This document shows positions 21,079 to 30,896 of a stretch of DNA of 64,000 bases, piece after piece. Origin of the DNA: Janibacter sp. DB-40 (GTDB taxonomy: Bacteria > Actinomycetota > Actinomycetes > Actinomycetales > Dermatophilaceae); NCBI RefSeq assembly GCF_029510815.1, contig NZ_CP120360.1, positions 682,001 to 746,000 of the forward strand. The letters are read 5' to 3'. Position numbers and translations under genes: made by a program. The notes under the pieces are model-generated. The model had not been told where the DNA came from. It did no database searches and saw nothing but the letters and a program-made list of their open reading frames with translations. Position 1 is the stretch's first letter. Every line of letters begins with the position of its first letter.

Positions 21079-22082
21079 CAGGGCCTCACTCGGGGGTCGA
21101 TGAGCGCGTAGAGGATGTCCACGAGCAGGTTCACCAGGACGTAGGCGATGGCGGCCACGAGCACGATGATCTGGAGCACGGGGTAGTCCCGCTCACGGAA
21201 GGCCTCCTCGAGGGCACTGCCGACGCCACCGAAGTTGAAGACGGTCTCGGTGAGCACCGCGCCGGACAGCAGCAGTCCCATCTGCAGACCGACCGCGGTG
21301 ACCACCGGCAGGAGGGCGTTGCGCATGACGTGGCGACCGCGCACGACGCGGTGACTCAACCCCTTCGCCTGCGCGGTGCGGACGAAGTCCTCGTCCAGGA
21401 CGTCCAGGACCGACGCCCGGGTGATCCGGAAGATCATTGCGAAGGGGATGGAGGCGAGGGCGATCCCGGGAAGGATCAGGTGCTTGAAGGAGTCCCAGAC
21501 GGCGTCCCACTCCCGGGTGAGGATCCCGTCGAGGACGAAGAAGCCGGTCACCGAGGTCGCGTTGCCGATGCTCTGCCGGCCGGAGACGGGCAGCCAGCCG
21601 AGCTCCACGGCGAACCAGTACTTCAGCAGGAAGGCGAGGAAGAAGACGGGGACGGCCACCCCGACGAGCGACCCGAGGATCGAGGCGTTGTCGATGACGC
21701 CGCCGCTGCGTCGGGCCGAGAGGTAGCCCAGGGGGATGGCGAGGGAGATCGCGAGCACGAGGGCGACGACGCTCAGCTCGATCGTCGCGGGGAAGCGCTC
21801 GAGGAAGATCTCCAGCGCCGGCCGGCCGGTCTGGACCCCCGTGGAGACGCCGAAGTCACCCTGGACGGCCCGCTGGAGGAAGTGCAGGTACTGCACCGGG
21901 ATGGGGTCGTTGAGGCCGAGTGCCTCGGTGAGTGCCGCACGCGACTGCGGTGTGGCGCGCTCGCCGAGCATCGCGGAGACGACCCCGCCGGGCAGGGCGC
22001 GGAGCCAGGCGAAGAGCAGGATCGACAGGACGAAGACGACGAGCACCAGCTGCATCAGCCGTCGGACGATGAACTTCAGCAC
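21078..22082 (-). CDS. Peptide ABC transporter permease (OppB/DppB type), system 2
   Basis: A 334-residue permease beginning MLKFIVRRLMQLVLVVFVLS. The usual periplasmic LGLNDPIPVQYLHFL segment follows, and the EAA loop is FVRTAQAKGLSHRVVRGRH (about 235-253). Unlike its counterpart at 13510 it carries an extra loop around residues 160-195. The ATG at 22082 lies downstream of a very stable hairpin that separates it from the binding-protein gene. Confidence 0.92.
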   Translation of the reverse strand: MLKFIVRRLMQLVLVVFVLSILLFAWLRALPGGVVSAMLGERATPQSRAALTEALGLNDPIPVQYLHFLQRAVQGDFGVSTGVQTGRPALEIFLERFPATIELSVVALVLAISLAIPLGYLSARRSGGVIDNASILGSLVGVAVPVFFLAFLLKYWFAVELGWLPVSGRQSIGNATSVTGFFVLDGILTREWDAVWDSFKHLILPGIALASIPFAMIFRITRASVLDVLDEDFVRTAQAKGLSHRVVRGRHVMRNALLPVVTAVGLQMGLLLSGAVLTETVFNFGGVGSALEEAFRERDYPVLQIIVLVAAIAYVLVNLLVDILYALIDPRVRP

Positions 22083-22110
22083 AGGGAGTGACCTCGCTGT
22101 CGGCGGGGCT

Positions 22111-22148
22111 CGGGGCCGTCGTGACCGTGATCGGTCACGACGGCCCCG
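22111..22148 (-). terminator. Perfect 16-bp intercistronic hairpin after binding protein 2
   Basis: CGGGGCCGTCGTGACC (22111-22126) is exactly complementary to GGTCACGACGGCCCCG (22133-22148), with a 6-base loop. It lies between the binding-protein stop (22191) and the permease start (22082) on the minus strand. A partial terminator or mRNA stabiliser that raises binding protein over permease is the likely function. Confidence 0.75.
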
Positions 22149-22190
22149 AACCGCCGGTGATGGGTGGAGGGCGTGTCTAGCTGGGGCCGC

Positions 22191-23849
22191 TCACTCGCCG
22201 CCGACGGTGACGGTGTCGAAGTGCTCGGCCGTCAGCGGGCTCGTGACGAGCCCCTCGACGTCCTCGCTGACCACGATGGCCGGCGGGGAGTGCGAGATCG
22301 GAGCGCCGGGGACGTACTCCTCGGCGATCTTCTTGTTCAGCTCCTCGTACTTGGCGGCGCGCTCCTCCTCGTCGACCGTGCCGTCGGCCTCGGCCAGCTC
22401 CTCGGCGAGCTGCTCGCCGTACCCGGCCTCGACGGTGCCGAAGTCGTTGGCCGACGCGTTGCCGAAGAAGGTGCCGACGAAGTTGTCGGCCGAGTCGTAG
22501 TCACCCGTCCAGCCGAGCAGCCAGGCGTCGTACTGACCGGCGTCGACGTTGTCGAGGTACCCGCCGTTCCACGGCTTCGTCGTCGCCTTGACGGTGATGC
22601 CGGCCGCCTCGAGGTTGTTGGCGATGGCCTCGTGGATCTTCTGCGGGTTGGGCATGTACGGCCGGGACACCTGGCTCGGGTAGGCGAACTGCAGCGTGAG
22701 GTTCTCCGCGCCGGCCTCCTTCAGCAGCTCCTTCGCCTTGTCCACGTCGTGCGGGTAGGGCTCGAGGTCACTGTTGTACCCCTTGACCGCCTCGGGCATG
22801 AACTGCGACGCCGCGCTCGCACCCTCGGGCAGCTGGGAGCTGACGAGGCTCTCCCGGTCGATCGCGTAGTTGATCGCCTGACGGACCTTGACGTCCTTCA
22901 GCTTCGGGTTCGACTCCGGGTTCAGGCCCAGGTAGAGGATGTTGAAGGGGTCGCGGATCTCGACCTTGTTGCCGGCCTCCTCCAAGCCCTGCCAGTCCAC
23001 GGGGTTGGGCAGGTCGTAGCCATCGATGCTGCCGGCCTCGAGCTCCTGGCGACGGGTCGACTCGTCGGGGATGATCTTGAAGACGATCTTCTCGGTCTTC
23101 GCCTTCTCGCCCCAGTAGTCGTCGTTGCGGACGAGGGTCACGGTCTTGTTGGCCTCGTCGTACTCCTCGAAGAGGTACGGGCCGCTGCCGACGGGGTTCT
23201 TCGAGTTCTCGGGGTAGACAAAGCCCTGCCCCTGCGTCTTCACGTTGTTCGCGTTGCCCTCCTCGAGGGCCTTGGGCGACTGCATCGCGAAGGAGGAGAG
23301 GGAGAGCAGCGCGGGGAACTTCGAGGTGGCGCGCTTGACCGAGATGACCACGGTCTGCTCGTCCTCGACCTCGCAGCCGTCGTAGAGGGAGTCCTCGCCG
23401 AAACCGCCCGTGCTGTAGGCCCAGTACTCGGCCGGGCCGGACTGGGCGGCCTCGTTCTGGTTGGCCATCCGCTCGAAGTTGGCGCAGACGGCCTCGGCGT
23501 TCAGCGGCTCACCGTCGCTGAACTGCACCCCTTCGCGCAGGGTGAAGGTCCAGTCCTTGCCGTCCTCGCTGGGCTCCCACTCGGTGGCCAGGCCGGGACC
23601 GAGCTCGGCACTGCCGGGCTTGACCTCGACGAGGCCCTCGAAGATCTGGCGGGTGATGCGGAAGGTCTCGCCGTCGGTGGCGTAGAAGGGGTCGAACACC
23701 TCGGGGGCGCCCGCGGCGCCGAAGGTGAAGGTGCCGCCGCCCTCTCCGCCGCTGCCACCGGAACCGTCGCGCTCGCTCTCGGCGCAGGCGCTCAGGGTCA
23801 GGGCCACCGCGGCGGCCGCAGCCAGCGGAGCTGATTTCCTCATCGACAT
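22191..23849 (-). CDS. Peptide ABC transporter substrate-binding lipoprotein (family 5), system 2
   Basis: A 552-residue family-5 binding protein and first gene of the leftward opp operon. The lipoprotein signal ends in LTLSAC (Cys22), followed by an acidic, Gly/Ser-rich linker. The typical core reads WTFTLREGVQFSDGEPLNAEAV and VRQAINYAIDRESLV. The ATG at 23849 is chosen because it gives a proper signal peptide; the frame remains open upstream into the intergenic region but without a sensible N-terminus. It is divergent from typA across about 250 bases. Confidence 0.93.
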   Translation of the reverse strand: MSMRKSAPLAAAAAVALTLSACAESERDGSGGSGGEGGGTFTFGAAGAPEVFDPFYATDGETFRITRQIFEGLVEVKPGSAELGPGLATEWEPSEDGKDWTFTLREGVQFSDGEPLNAEAVCANFERMANQNEAAQSGPAEYWAYSTGGFGEDSLYDGCEVEDEQTVVISVKRATSKFPALLSLSSFAMQSPKALEEGNANNVKTQGQGFVYPENSKNPVGSGPYLFEEYDEANKTVTLVRNDDYWGEKAKTEKIVFKIIPDESTRRQELEAGSIDGYDLPNPVDWQGLEEAGNKVEIRDPFNILYLGLNPESNPKLKDVKVRQAINYAIDRESLVSSQLPEGASAASQFMPEAVKGYNSDLEPYPHDVDKAKELLKEAGAENLTLQFAYPSQVSRPYMPNPQKIHEAIANNLEAAGITVKATTKPWNGGYLDNVDAGQYDAWLLGWTGDYDSADNFVGTFFGNASANDFGTVEAGYGEQLAEELAEADGTVDEEERAAKYEELNKKIAEEYVPGAPISHSPPAIVVSEDVEGLVTSPLTAEHFDTVTVGGE

Positions 23850-24100
23850 GTGATCCTCGCTTGTCGTGCCGGCCCCGGGCAGGACTGCCCGGAGAACCCC
23901 CGTGTGACGTGACGCACACACGGGTTGACCCGGCAATCTAGCGGCAATGGTCGGCTGGTGCGCCGTCAGCGGGTCACCTTTACCGGAGTGATACCGCGTG
24001 TGCGGACCAGCCCGCGACGAAGGGGGAAAACCCTCACCTGCCGGGCCGGTCCGGCCGCGCCATTTGGGGCATGGGTGCGCGTCCTGAGAGAATCCCACCC

Positions 24101-25996
24101 ATGCCCCTGACTTTCCGCCGCGACATCCGCAATGTCGCCATCGTCGCCCACGTCGACCACGGCAAGACCACCCTCGTCGACAAGATGCTCTGGCAGGGGG
24201 GAGCCTTCGGCGAGCACGACCACGTCGACGAGCGGGCCATGGACAGTGGTGACCTGGAGCGGGAGAAGGGCATCACCATCCTCGCCAAGAACACGGCGAT
24301 CCACTACAACGGTCCCTCCGCGGCCGCCCACGGGGCACCCGACGGCGTGACGATCAACATCATCGACACCCCCGGTCACGCCGACTTCGGTGGCGAGGTC
24401 GAGCGCGGACTGTCCATGGTCGACGGGGTCGTCCTGCTCGTCGACGCCTCCGAGGGGCCGCTGCCGCAGACCCGCTTCGTCCTGCGCAAGGCGCTCGCGG
24501 CGAAGCTGCCGGTCATCCTGGCGATCAACAAGGTCGACCGTCCCGACAGCCGGATCGCCGACGTCGTCGACGAGGCCTACGAGCTGTTCATGGACCTCGA
24601 CGCCGACGAGGACCAGATCGAGTTCCCGATCGTCTACACCTCGGGCAAGGCCGGCGCGGCCAGCATGACGCGACCGGACGACGGCACGCTGCCCGACAAC
24701 GGCGACCTGGAGCCGCTGTTCCGCACGATCATGGAGACCATCCCGGCCCCGTCCTTCGAGGACGACGCCCCCCTCCAGGCGCACGTCACCAACCTCGACT
24801 CGAGCAACTTCCTCGGTCGGCTCGCGCTGCTGCGCGTCTTCAACGGCGAGCTGCGCAAGGGCCAGCAGGTGACCTGGTGCCGCCACGACGGCAGCCAGCA
24901 GAAGGTCAAGATCACCGAGCTGCTCATCACCGAGGGCCTGGAGCGGGTGCCGATGGAGACCGGCACCGCCCGCCCGGGCGACATCATCGCCATCGCCGGC
25001 ATCCCCGAGATCATGATCGGCGACACCATCGCCGACGCCGAGAACCCGATCCCGCTGCCGGTCATCACCGTCGACGAGCCGGCCATCTCGATGACCCTCG
25101 GCACCAACACCTCCCCGCTCGTCGGTCGTGGACCGACGAAGGGCACCAAGGTCACCGCGCGCATGGTCAAGGACCGGCTGGACAAGGAGCTCGTCGGCAA
25201 CGTGTCGCTGCGCGTCCTGCCCACCGAGCGCCCCGACACCTGGGAGGTCCAGGGCCGCGGTGAGCTCGCGCTCGCGATCCTCGTCGAGCAGATGCGGCGC
25301 GAGGGCTTCGAGCTGACCATCGGCAAGCCGCAGGTGGTCACCCGCGAGGTCGACGGCAAGGTCCACGAGCCGGTCGAGCGCCTGACGATCGACACCCCCG
25401 AGGAGTACCTCGGCGCGATCACCCAGATCCTGGCCGCCCGCAAGGGCCGCATGGAGCAGATGACCAACCACGGCACCGGCTGGATCCGCATGGAGTTCCT
25501 CGTGCCCTCGCGCGGCCTCATCGGCTTCCGCACGGAGTTCCTCACCGAGACCCGCGGCACCGGCATCGCCCACCACGTCTTCGAGGGCTACGAGCCGTGG
25601 TTCGGCACGATCACCACGCGCGTCTCCGGCTCCCTCGTCGCCGACCGGTCCGGCCCGGTCACCTCCTACGCGATGGTCAACCTGCAGGAGCGCGGCACGC
25701 TCTTCACCGAGCCGGGCACCGAGGTCTACGAGGGCATGATCATCGGCGAGAACTCCCGCGCCGACGACATGGACGTCAACATCACCAAGGAGAAGAAGCT
25801 GACGAACGTGCGCGCGTCGTCGGCGGACAACTTCGAGAAGGTCGTCCCTGCCCGCCGCCTCAGCCTCGAGCAGTCGCTGGAGTTCTGCCGCGAGGACGAG
25901 TGCGTCGAGGTCACCCCGGACGCCGTGCGCATCCGCAAGGTCGAGCTCGATCACACGATGCGCGCCCGCAGCGCGGCCCGGGCCCGCAACTCCTGA
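24101..25996 (+). CDS. typA: Translational GTPase TypA/BipA
   Basis: Ribosome-associated GTPase of the EF-G/LepA group, involved in ribosome assembly and stress adaptation. The 631-residue protein has G1 AHVDHGKTT (about 12-20), the G2/switch region EREKGITI, G3 [14 protein letters not shown] and G4 NKVDR. The TypA-specific C-terminal region is present, including [20 protein letters not shown] and [26 protein letters not shown]. The ATG at 24101 gives the canonical [19 protein letters not shown] start. The following lipoprotein gene begins 14 bases after the stop and shares its AGGAGG with the TGA. Confidence 0.97.
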   Translation: MPLTFRRDIRNVAIVAHVDHGKTTLVDKMLWQGGAFGEHDHVDERAMDSGDLEREKGITILAKNTAIHYNGPSAAAHGAPDGVTINIIDTPGHADFGGEVERGLSMVDGVVLLVDASEGPLPQTRFVLRKALAAKLPVILAINKVDRPDSRIADVVDEAYELFMDLDADEDQIEFPIVYTSGKAGAASMTRPDDGTLPDNGDLEPLFRTIMETIPAPSFEDDAPLQAHVTNLDSSNFLGRLALLRVFNGELRKGQQVTWCRHDGSQQKVKITELLITEGLERVPMETGTARPGDIIAIAGIPEIMIGDTIADAENPIPLPVITVDEPAISMTLGTNTSPLVGRGPTKGTKVTARMVKDRLDKELVGNVSLRVLPTERPDTWEVQGRGELALAILVEQMRREGFELTIGKPQVVTREVDGKVHEPVERLTIDTPEEYLGAITQILAARKGRMEQMTNHGTGWIRMEFLVPSRGLIGFRTEFLTETRGTGIAHHVFEGYEPWFGTITTRVSGSLVADRSGPVTSYAMVNLQERGTLFTEPGTEVYEGMIIGENSRADDMDVNITKEKKLTNVRASSADNFEKVVPARRLSLEQSLEFCREDECVEVTPDAVRIRKVELDHTMRARSAARARNS

Positions 25997-26010
25997 GGAG
26001 GTCGGCGCCG

Positions 26011-27768
26011 ATGCGGCGCTCCACGCGTGGCACCCTCGCTGTCCTCACCTCCCTCGCTCTGGCGGGGGCGGTGGGGTGCTCCAGCGACCTCGTGAGCGGC
26101 CTCGCCGACTCCAGCAGCAGCTCCGACACGTCCACGGCCTCCGGGAGCGTCACCGGGCCGGACGACCGGCTCACCGTCCTGGCGGCCGGGCCGGTCCGGG
26201 CGTGGGACCCGCAGCGCATCACCGACCGCCGCGCGGCCGGCTTCGCCTCACGCACGTGGATGCGCACGCTCACCGCCTACCAGCCCGACTCTGCCCTGTC
26301 CGCGCAGCGCACCATCTCCGGGGACCTCGCCAGGGGAACCGGTGAGCCGAACGATGACGCCAGCAGGTGGACCTTCTCCCTGCGGGACGGGGTGACCTGG
26401 CAGGACGGCTCGACGATCACCTGCGAGGACGTGCGCCACGGGGTGGCCCGCTCCTTCGACCCCGAGGTCTCCTCCAGCGGCTACGCCCTGACCTACCTCG
26501 ACATCCCCAAGGAGTCCGACGGGTCCTCCACCTACCCCGGGCCCACCGGCAAGGAGGGGCAGTCGAAGAAGGCGCGGACGCTGATCGACGAGGCCGTGGA
26601 GTGCCCGGACCCCTCGACCGTCGTCTTCCACCTCTCGCAGCCGGTCGGCAACTTCGACGAGATCGTCTCCCTCCCCGAGTTCGCCCCGGTCAAGGCGGAC
26701 CAGGCGGAGAAGGGGGCGACCTACCGCGCGTACTCGTCCGGGCCGTACATGCTGCAGGACGGGTGGACCCCGTCCAAGGGCGGCACCTGGGTGCGCAACC
26801 CGGAGTGGAAGCCGACGTCGGACCCCCTTCGCCGGCCCGGCCCCGCCTCGATCGTGCACAAGGAGGGCGTGGCGCCCAAGGAGGCGCTGAGCACGATCAT
26901 CGAGGGGAAGGACGGCGGACGCACTCTCGCCCTCGACCCGATGCCCCCGGCCCTCGACGAGGCGATCCGCGAGGCGGGGCCGCTGGTGCAGTCCGTGGAC
27001 ACCGACGGCCAGCTCGTCGACTACCTGGCCGTGAACGCCGAGAGCAAGGCCCTGCAGTCGTCCGACGTCCGCCGGGCGCTCGCCGCGGCGACCGATCGCG
27101 AGGCCTACGCTGCGAGCATGGGCACTGGCAGGGCGACGTGGTCCCTCCTGGGGACCGCTCTCCCCTCGGCCCACGAGACCGTCCTCGACCACGGCCCCCA
27201 GGGCAGCACCGAGGCGGCGAAGAAGCTGGTCTCGAAGGCCGACGTCGAGACCCCGATCGAGCTGACCCTGGTCCACCGCGACACCGAGGACCTGGCTGCC
27301 GCGCTCGAAGAGCTCCTGCCGGGCTGGAGGGCGGCGGGCTTCGACGTCACGCTCGAGCCGGTCGACGAGGAGGAGTACTTCACGACGATCTCCTCGCGCT
27401 CGACCGTCGAGGAGCACGACCTCGTCTGGGCCAACTGGGGGCCGGACCACCCGTCGGCGGCGACCGTGCTGCCCCCGCTCTTCGACGACCGGGTGAACCT
27501 GTCGAAGAAGTCGGTCGGGCGTGACTACGGGCAGTACGCCGACAAGGAGATCAACGAGGCCATGGACGAGGCGACCGGCACCCGCGACGACCCCGACCGT
27601 GCCGAGGAGTGGGCGACGATCGACACCGAGCTGCTCGAGGACGTGGCCTACCTGCCGCTGAGCCAGAGCCGACTGACGCACGTCGCCGGGTCGGAGGTCA
27701 CCTCCTTCGTCGCGAACCCCGTCTACGGCGGGATCCCGGAGCTGGGACTGGTGGGGGTGACGCAGTGA
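26011..27768 (+). CDS. Family-5 ABC substrate-binding lipoprotein without adjacent permeases
   Basis: A 585-residue lipoprotein: a signal with lipobox AGAVGC (Cys23), then a Ser/Thr-rich linker (SSSSSDTSTASGS) and a family-5 solute-binding domain (RWTFSLRDGVTWQDGSTITCEDV, VRRALAAATDREAYA). No permease or ATPase genes follow. It is placed between typA and mshB, and its stop overlaps the mshB start (GTGA). It may serve one of the two opp transporters nearby or another system. AGGAGG sits at the typA stop; the ATG at 26011 is the only start that yields the signal peptide. Confidence 0.9.
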   Translation: MRRSTRGTLAVLTSLALAGAVGCSSDLVSGLADSSSSSDTSTASGSVTGPDDRLTVLAAGPVRAWDPQRITDRRAAGFASRTWMRTLTAYQPDSALSAQRTISGDLARGTGEPNDDASRWTFSLRDGVTWQDGSTITCEDVRHGVARSFDPEVSSSGYALTYLDIPKESDGSSTYPGPTGKEGQSKKARTLIDEAVECPDPSTVVFHLSQPVGNFDEIVSLPEFAPVKADQAEKGATYRAYSSGPYMLQDGWTPSKGGTWVRNPEWKPTSDPLRRPGPASIVHKEGVAPKEALSTIIEGKDGGRTLALDPMPPALDEAIREAGPLVQSVDTDGQLVDYLAVNAESKALQSSDVRRALAAATDREAYAASMGTGRATWSLLGTALPSAHETVLDHGPQGSTEAAKKLVSKADVETPIELTLVHRDTEDLAAALEELLPGWRAAGFDVTLEPVDEEEYFTTISSRSTVEEHDLVWANWGPDHPSAATVLPPLFDDRVNLSKKSVGRDYGQYADKEINEAMDEATGTRDDPDRAEEWATIDTELLEDVAYLPLSQSRLTHVAGSEVTSFVANPVYGGIPELGLVGVTQ

Positions 27769-28637
27769 GCGCCCGCCTGCTGTTCGTCCACGCGCACCCG
27801 GACGACGAGTCGTTGGCCACCGGGGTCGCGATCGCCCACCACGTCGCCGCCGGTGACGAGGTGCACGTGCTCACCTGCACCCTCGGGGAGCAGGGCGAGG
27901 TCATCCCGCCCGAGCTGGCCCACCTCGACGCCGACCACGAGGACACCCTCGGCGAGTACCGACGTGACGAGCTGCGGGCCGCGATGGCCGCGATCGGTGC
28001 CCGTCACCGCGTGCTCGGTGAGGAGCTGACGAGCGGGCGGACCTCCCGCTGGCGCGACTCCGGCATGGCCGGCACCGCCGGTGCGGAGCACCCGCGCGCA
28101 TGGGTGCGCGCGGACGACGAGGTGGCCGTCGAGGCCGTGTCCGAGGTGATCACCGAGATCGCTCCCGACGTCGTCGTCACCTACGACGCCCACGGCGGCT
28201 ACGACCACCCCGACCACATCCGCACCCACGAGGTGACCCGGTGGGCGGTCGCGGCCCTGCCCGAAGGGGGCCGGCCCGATCTCTTCGGGACGTTCACCCC
28301 GCGGTCCTGGGCCGAGGAGGACCGGCAGGTCCTGACCACCGTGACCGGTCTGCGCGACCTCGGCTGGAGCCTGCCGACGGGGGAGTTCCCCCCTTCGGTC
28401 GTCGACGACGAGGTGGTCACGCACGCCGTCGTCGACCCCGACGCCGTCGACCAGCAGATCGCCGCCCTGCGGCACCACCGCACGCAGGTCACGCTCGGGC
28501 CCGAGCGGACCTTCGCCCTGTCCAACGACATCGCCGCCCTCCTGTCCGGTCGGGAGGGCTATGCCCGCCTGGACCCGGGCACGGGGCAGCCCCTGGCGGG
28601 CGACGGCGGGCCGCGCGGGACGTTGGTGCAGCGATGA
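27765..28637 (+). CDS. mshB: GlcNAc-Ins deacetylase MshB (mycothiol synthesis)
   Basis: Zinc deacetylase that removes the acetyl group from GlcNAc-inositol, the second committed step to mycothiol. The 290-residue size is right. The metal-binding AHPDDES (about 10-16) and the MshB-type YDAHGGYDHPDHIRTHEV (about 143-160) supply the known His, Asp and His ligands. The C-terminal part (AVDQQIAALRHHRTQVTLGPERTF) also matches MshB rather than generic LmbE proteins. The GTG start overlaps the upstream stop by four bases, and the next gene overlaps by ATGA. Confidence 0.92.
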   Translation: MSARLLFVHAHPDDESLATGVAIAHHVAAGDEVHVLTCTLGEQGEVIPPELAHLDADHEDTLGEYRRDELRAAMAAIGARHRVLGEELTSGRTSRWRDSGMAGTAGAEHPRAWVRADDEVAVEAVSEVITEIAPDVVVTYDAHGGYDHPDHIRTHEVTRWAVAALPEGGRPDLFGTFTPRSWAEEDRQVLTTVTGLRDLGWSLPTGEFPPSVVDDEVVTHAVVDPDAVDQQIAALRHHRTQVTLGPERTFALSNDIAALLSGREGYARLDPGTGQPLAGDGGPRGTLVQR

Positions 28638-29122
28638 GCGGCCTGGAGGACACGAGTCTGCGCTTCGCGATGGGGCACTTCGCCACCGGGATCGCGATCG
28701 TCACGACGCTCGAGGACGGCCACGACCACGCGATGACCGCCAACTCCATCACCTCGGTCTCGCTCGAGCCGCCGCTCGTCCTGGTCTCGGTCCGCAACGA
28801 CTCCGGCTGGCTGGAGGCCGTGGACTCCTCGGGTGTCTGGGGGGTCTCCCTGCTGCCCGAGTCCGGGCGCCCGGCGGCGAGCTGGCTCAGCACCGGCGGT
28901 CGGCCGTTGTATGGTCAGCTGTCGCAGATCCCGCACCACCGGGGGGAGCTCGGTGTGGCACTCGTCGATGACGCGTTGGCCACGCTCGAGTGCCGGACCC
29001 ATTCCAGGCACGTGGCGGGCGACCACACGATCGTCGTCGGCGAGGTCGTGGCCAGTCGTGCCGACGCCCGTCGGGACGACCCCCTGATCTACTACCGCAG
29101 CCGCTACACGAGCACGAGGTGA
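28634..29122 (+). CDS. Flavin reductase family protein
   Basis: A 162-residue FMN-binding split-barrel protein of the flavin reductase (HpaC/RutF-like) family. Typical blocks are MGHFATGIAIVTTLEDG (about 15-31), MTANSITSVSLEPPLVLVSV and GDHTIVVGEVVASRA. These enzymes reduce FMN or FAD with NAD(P)H for a partner monooxygenase, or use bound flavin directly; no partner is adjacent. The ATG overlaps the mshB stop (ATGA), suggesting co-translation with mycothiol synthesis, possibly a redox link. Confidence 0.87.
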   Translation: MSGLEDTSLRFAMGHFATGIAIVTTLEDGHDHAMTANSITSVSLEPPLVLVSVRNDSGWLEAVDSSGVWGVSLLPESGRPAASWLSTGGRPLYGQLSQIPHHRGELGVALVDDALATLECRTHSRHVAGDHTIVVGEVVASRADARRDDPLIYYRSRYTSTR

Positions 29123-29126
29123 CCGC

Positions 29127-30854
29127 ATGACCCACGACGAGACCCGCACGGACGGGGATGAGCACGGCCGGGGCGGCCGGCGCCTCTGGGCCGCCGTCGG
29201 CTTCGTGCTCCTCGTCGTCGTGGCGCTCTACGCCGCGGCGGCGGTGTACTTCAGTGACCGCGTGCCCGGTGACACCACGGTCGGGGGCGTCTCCGTCAGC
29301 GGCATGACCCAGGCGCAGGCCCGCACGGCGCTGCGCGAGGGCCTTGCGGAGGAGGCTGCCGAGCCGGTCGTCATCATGGTCGACGGCAAGGAGCGGACCA
29401 TCGACCCCGCCGACGCCGGGCTCTCCCACGACTACGAGGCCTCCCTCGAGGGCCTGACCGGCTTCAGCCTCAACCCGATGGACCTGTGGGCGCAGGCCAC
29501 CGGGGACATCCACCGCGACGTCGAGGTCGACATCGACGAGGAGCAGCTCTCCGCGGCCGTCGACGAGGCGACCAAGGGCATGGACACCGAGCCCGTCGAG
29601 GGCAGCGTGGCGCTCGAGGGCGCGACCGTGCAGACCAAGAAGTCGAAGCTGGGTCTGAGCGTGCAGCGCGACGAGCTGACCGAGGCCATCGCCGACGGTT
29701 GGCCGGACCAGCACCAGTACGAGGCACCGATCACCCGGCCCGAGCCGGAGCTGCTGCCGGAGGAGATCGACGCCTTCGTCGAGGACGAGCTCAGGCCGCT
29801 CGTCGCGGGCCCGGTGACGGTGAAGGCCTCCCGACCGGACGGTGGGAACGTCTCCTTCGAGGTCACCCCCGAGCAGCTGGCCACGGCCGTCTCGGTGACC
29901 AAGGAGGAGGGCACGCTCGCCACGAAGGTCGACGAGGCCAAGGCGCGTGAGGCCGCCGCCACCGCAGCGAGGGACTCGGGGAAGTTCCCCGACGCCCGGG
30001 ACGCGGTGGTCACGCGGTCCGGCTCGGGCTTCGACGTCTCGCCCTCACGCACCGGTCTGACGCTGGAGACCGAGGGCCTGGGCGCCGAGGTCGTCGAGGC
30101 GATGGGCAAGAACGGCGACGAGCGGGTCGCCACGGCGTCGGTGACGACGACCCAGCCGGAGCTGACCACGGAGAAGGCCAGGAGCACCCTGCCGAAGGAG
30201 ACCATCTCCAGCTTCACGACGTACCTGCCGGACAACCCGGTCCGCACGGCCAACATCAGGCTGGCGGCGCGCACCCTCGACGGCGCGTACGTCGCGCCGG
30301 GGGAGACCTTCTCCCTCAACGAGCGGCTGGGCGAGCGCACCGCGGCCAAGGGCTACAAGCAGGCCGGCGTCATCTACAACGGCCGGTTGGCCAAGGACTA
30401 CGGCGGCGGCATCTCCCAGCTGTCGACGACGCTGTTCAACGCCGTCTTCTTCTCCGGGGCGAGGATCGAGGAGTTCCACCCGCACTCCTTCTACATCTCG
30501 CGCTACCCCGAGGGGCGCGAGGCGACGATCTCCTGGCCGAACCTCGACAACCGCTTCACCAACGACACCGGCGCCGGCATCCTCATCAACGCCTCGGTCA
30601 GCGGCAACGAGGTCACCGTGAGCTTCTCCGGCCGCAAGAAGTATGACGAGATCAGGGCCGACAAGAGCCCCCGGCGCAATGTCGTCGAGCCGGAGCGGAT
30701 CACCGACGACAGCGAGAAGTGCGTGCCGCAGTCGCCCAACCCCGGCTTCACCGTCGACATCACCCGGTCGTTCATCCAGAACGGCAGCACCGTGAAGTCC
30801 TCGTCCTTCACGACCGTCTACGACGCCGCCGACCACATCGTCTGCACGGGCTGA
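29127..30854 (+). CDS. VanW family membrane-anchored protein
   Basis: A 575-residue protein with one N-terminal membrane helix (about 20-42). Two or three repeats of a putative peptidoglycan-binding domain follow (for example GVSVSGMTQAQARTALREGL and a later AREAAATAARDSGKFPDARD region). A VanW domain spans about residues 390-520, with GETFSLNERLGERTAAKGY and GGGISQLSTTLFNAVFFSG. VanW proteins are found in glycopeptide-resistance clusters but are widespread, and their biochemistry is not established. Extracellular wall association is inferred from topology. The start lies 4 bases after the reductase stop. Confidence 0.9.
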   Translation: MTHDETRTDGDEHGRGGRRLWAAVGFVLLVVVALYAAAAVYFSDRVPGDTTVGGVSVSGMTQAQARTALREGLAEEAAEPVVIMVDGKERTIDPADAGLSHDYEASLEGLTGFSLNPMDLWAQATGDIHRDVEVDIDEEQLSAAVDEATKGMDTEPVEGSVALEGATVQTKKSKLGLSVQRDELTEAIADGWPDQHQYEAPITRPEPELLPEEIDAFVEDELRPLVAGPVTVKASRPDGGNVSFEVTPEQLATAVSVTKEEGTLATKVDEAKAREAAATAARDSGKFPDARDAVVTRSGSGFDVSPSRTGLTLETEGLGAEVVEAMGKNGDERVATASVTTTQPELTTEKARSTLPKETISSFTTYLPDNPVRTANIRLAARTLDGAYVAPGETFSLNERLGERTAAKGYKQAGVIYNGRLAKDYGGGISQLSTTLFNAVFFSGARIEEFHPHSFYISRYPEGREATISWPNLDNRFTNDTGAGILINASVSGNEVTVSFSGRKKYDEIRADKSPRRNVVEPERITDDSEKCVPQSPNPGFTVDITRSFIQNGSTVKSSSFTTVYDAADHIVCTG

Positions 30855-30871
30855 CGGACCCCTCGACGGGT

Positions 30872-30889
30872 GTGCCCGCCGGGGGGCAC
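30872..30889. terminator. Short bidirectional hairpin between convergent genes
   Basis: GTGCCC (30872-30877) pairs with GGGCAC (30884-30889) around a 6-base loop. It lies in the 42-base gap between the VanW gene and the iron-transport ATPase gene, which end towards each other. Confidence 0.4.
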
Positions 30890-30896
30890 GGTGGTC

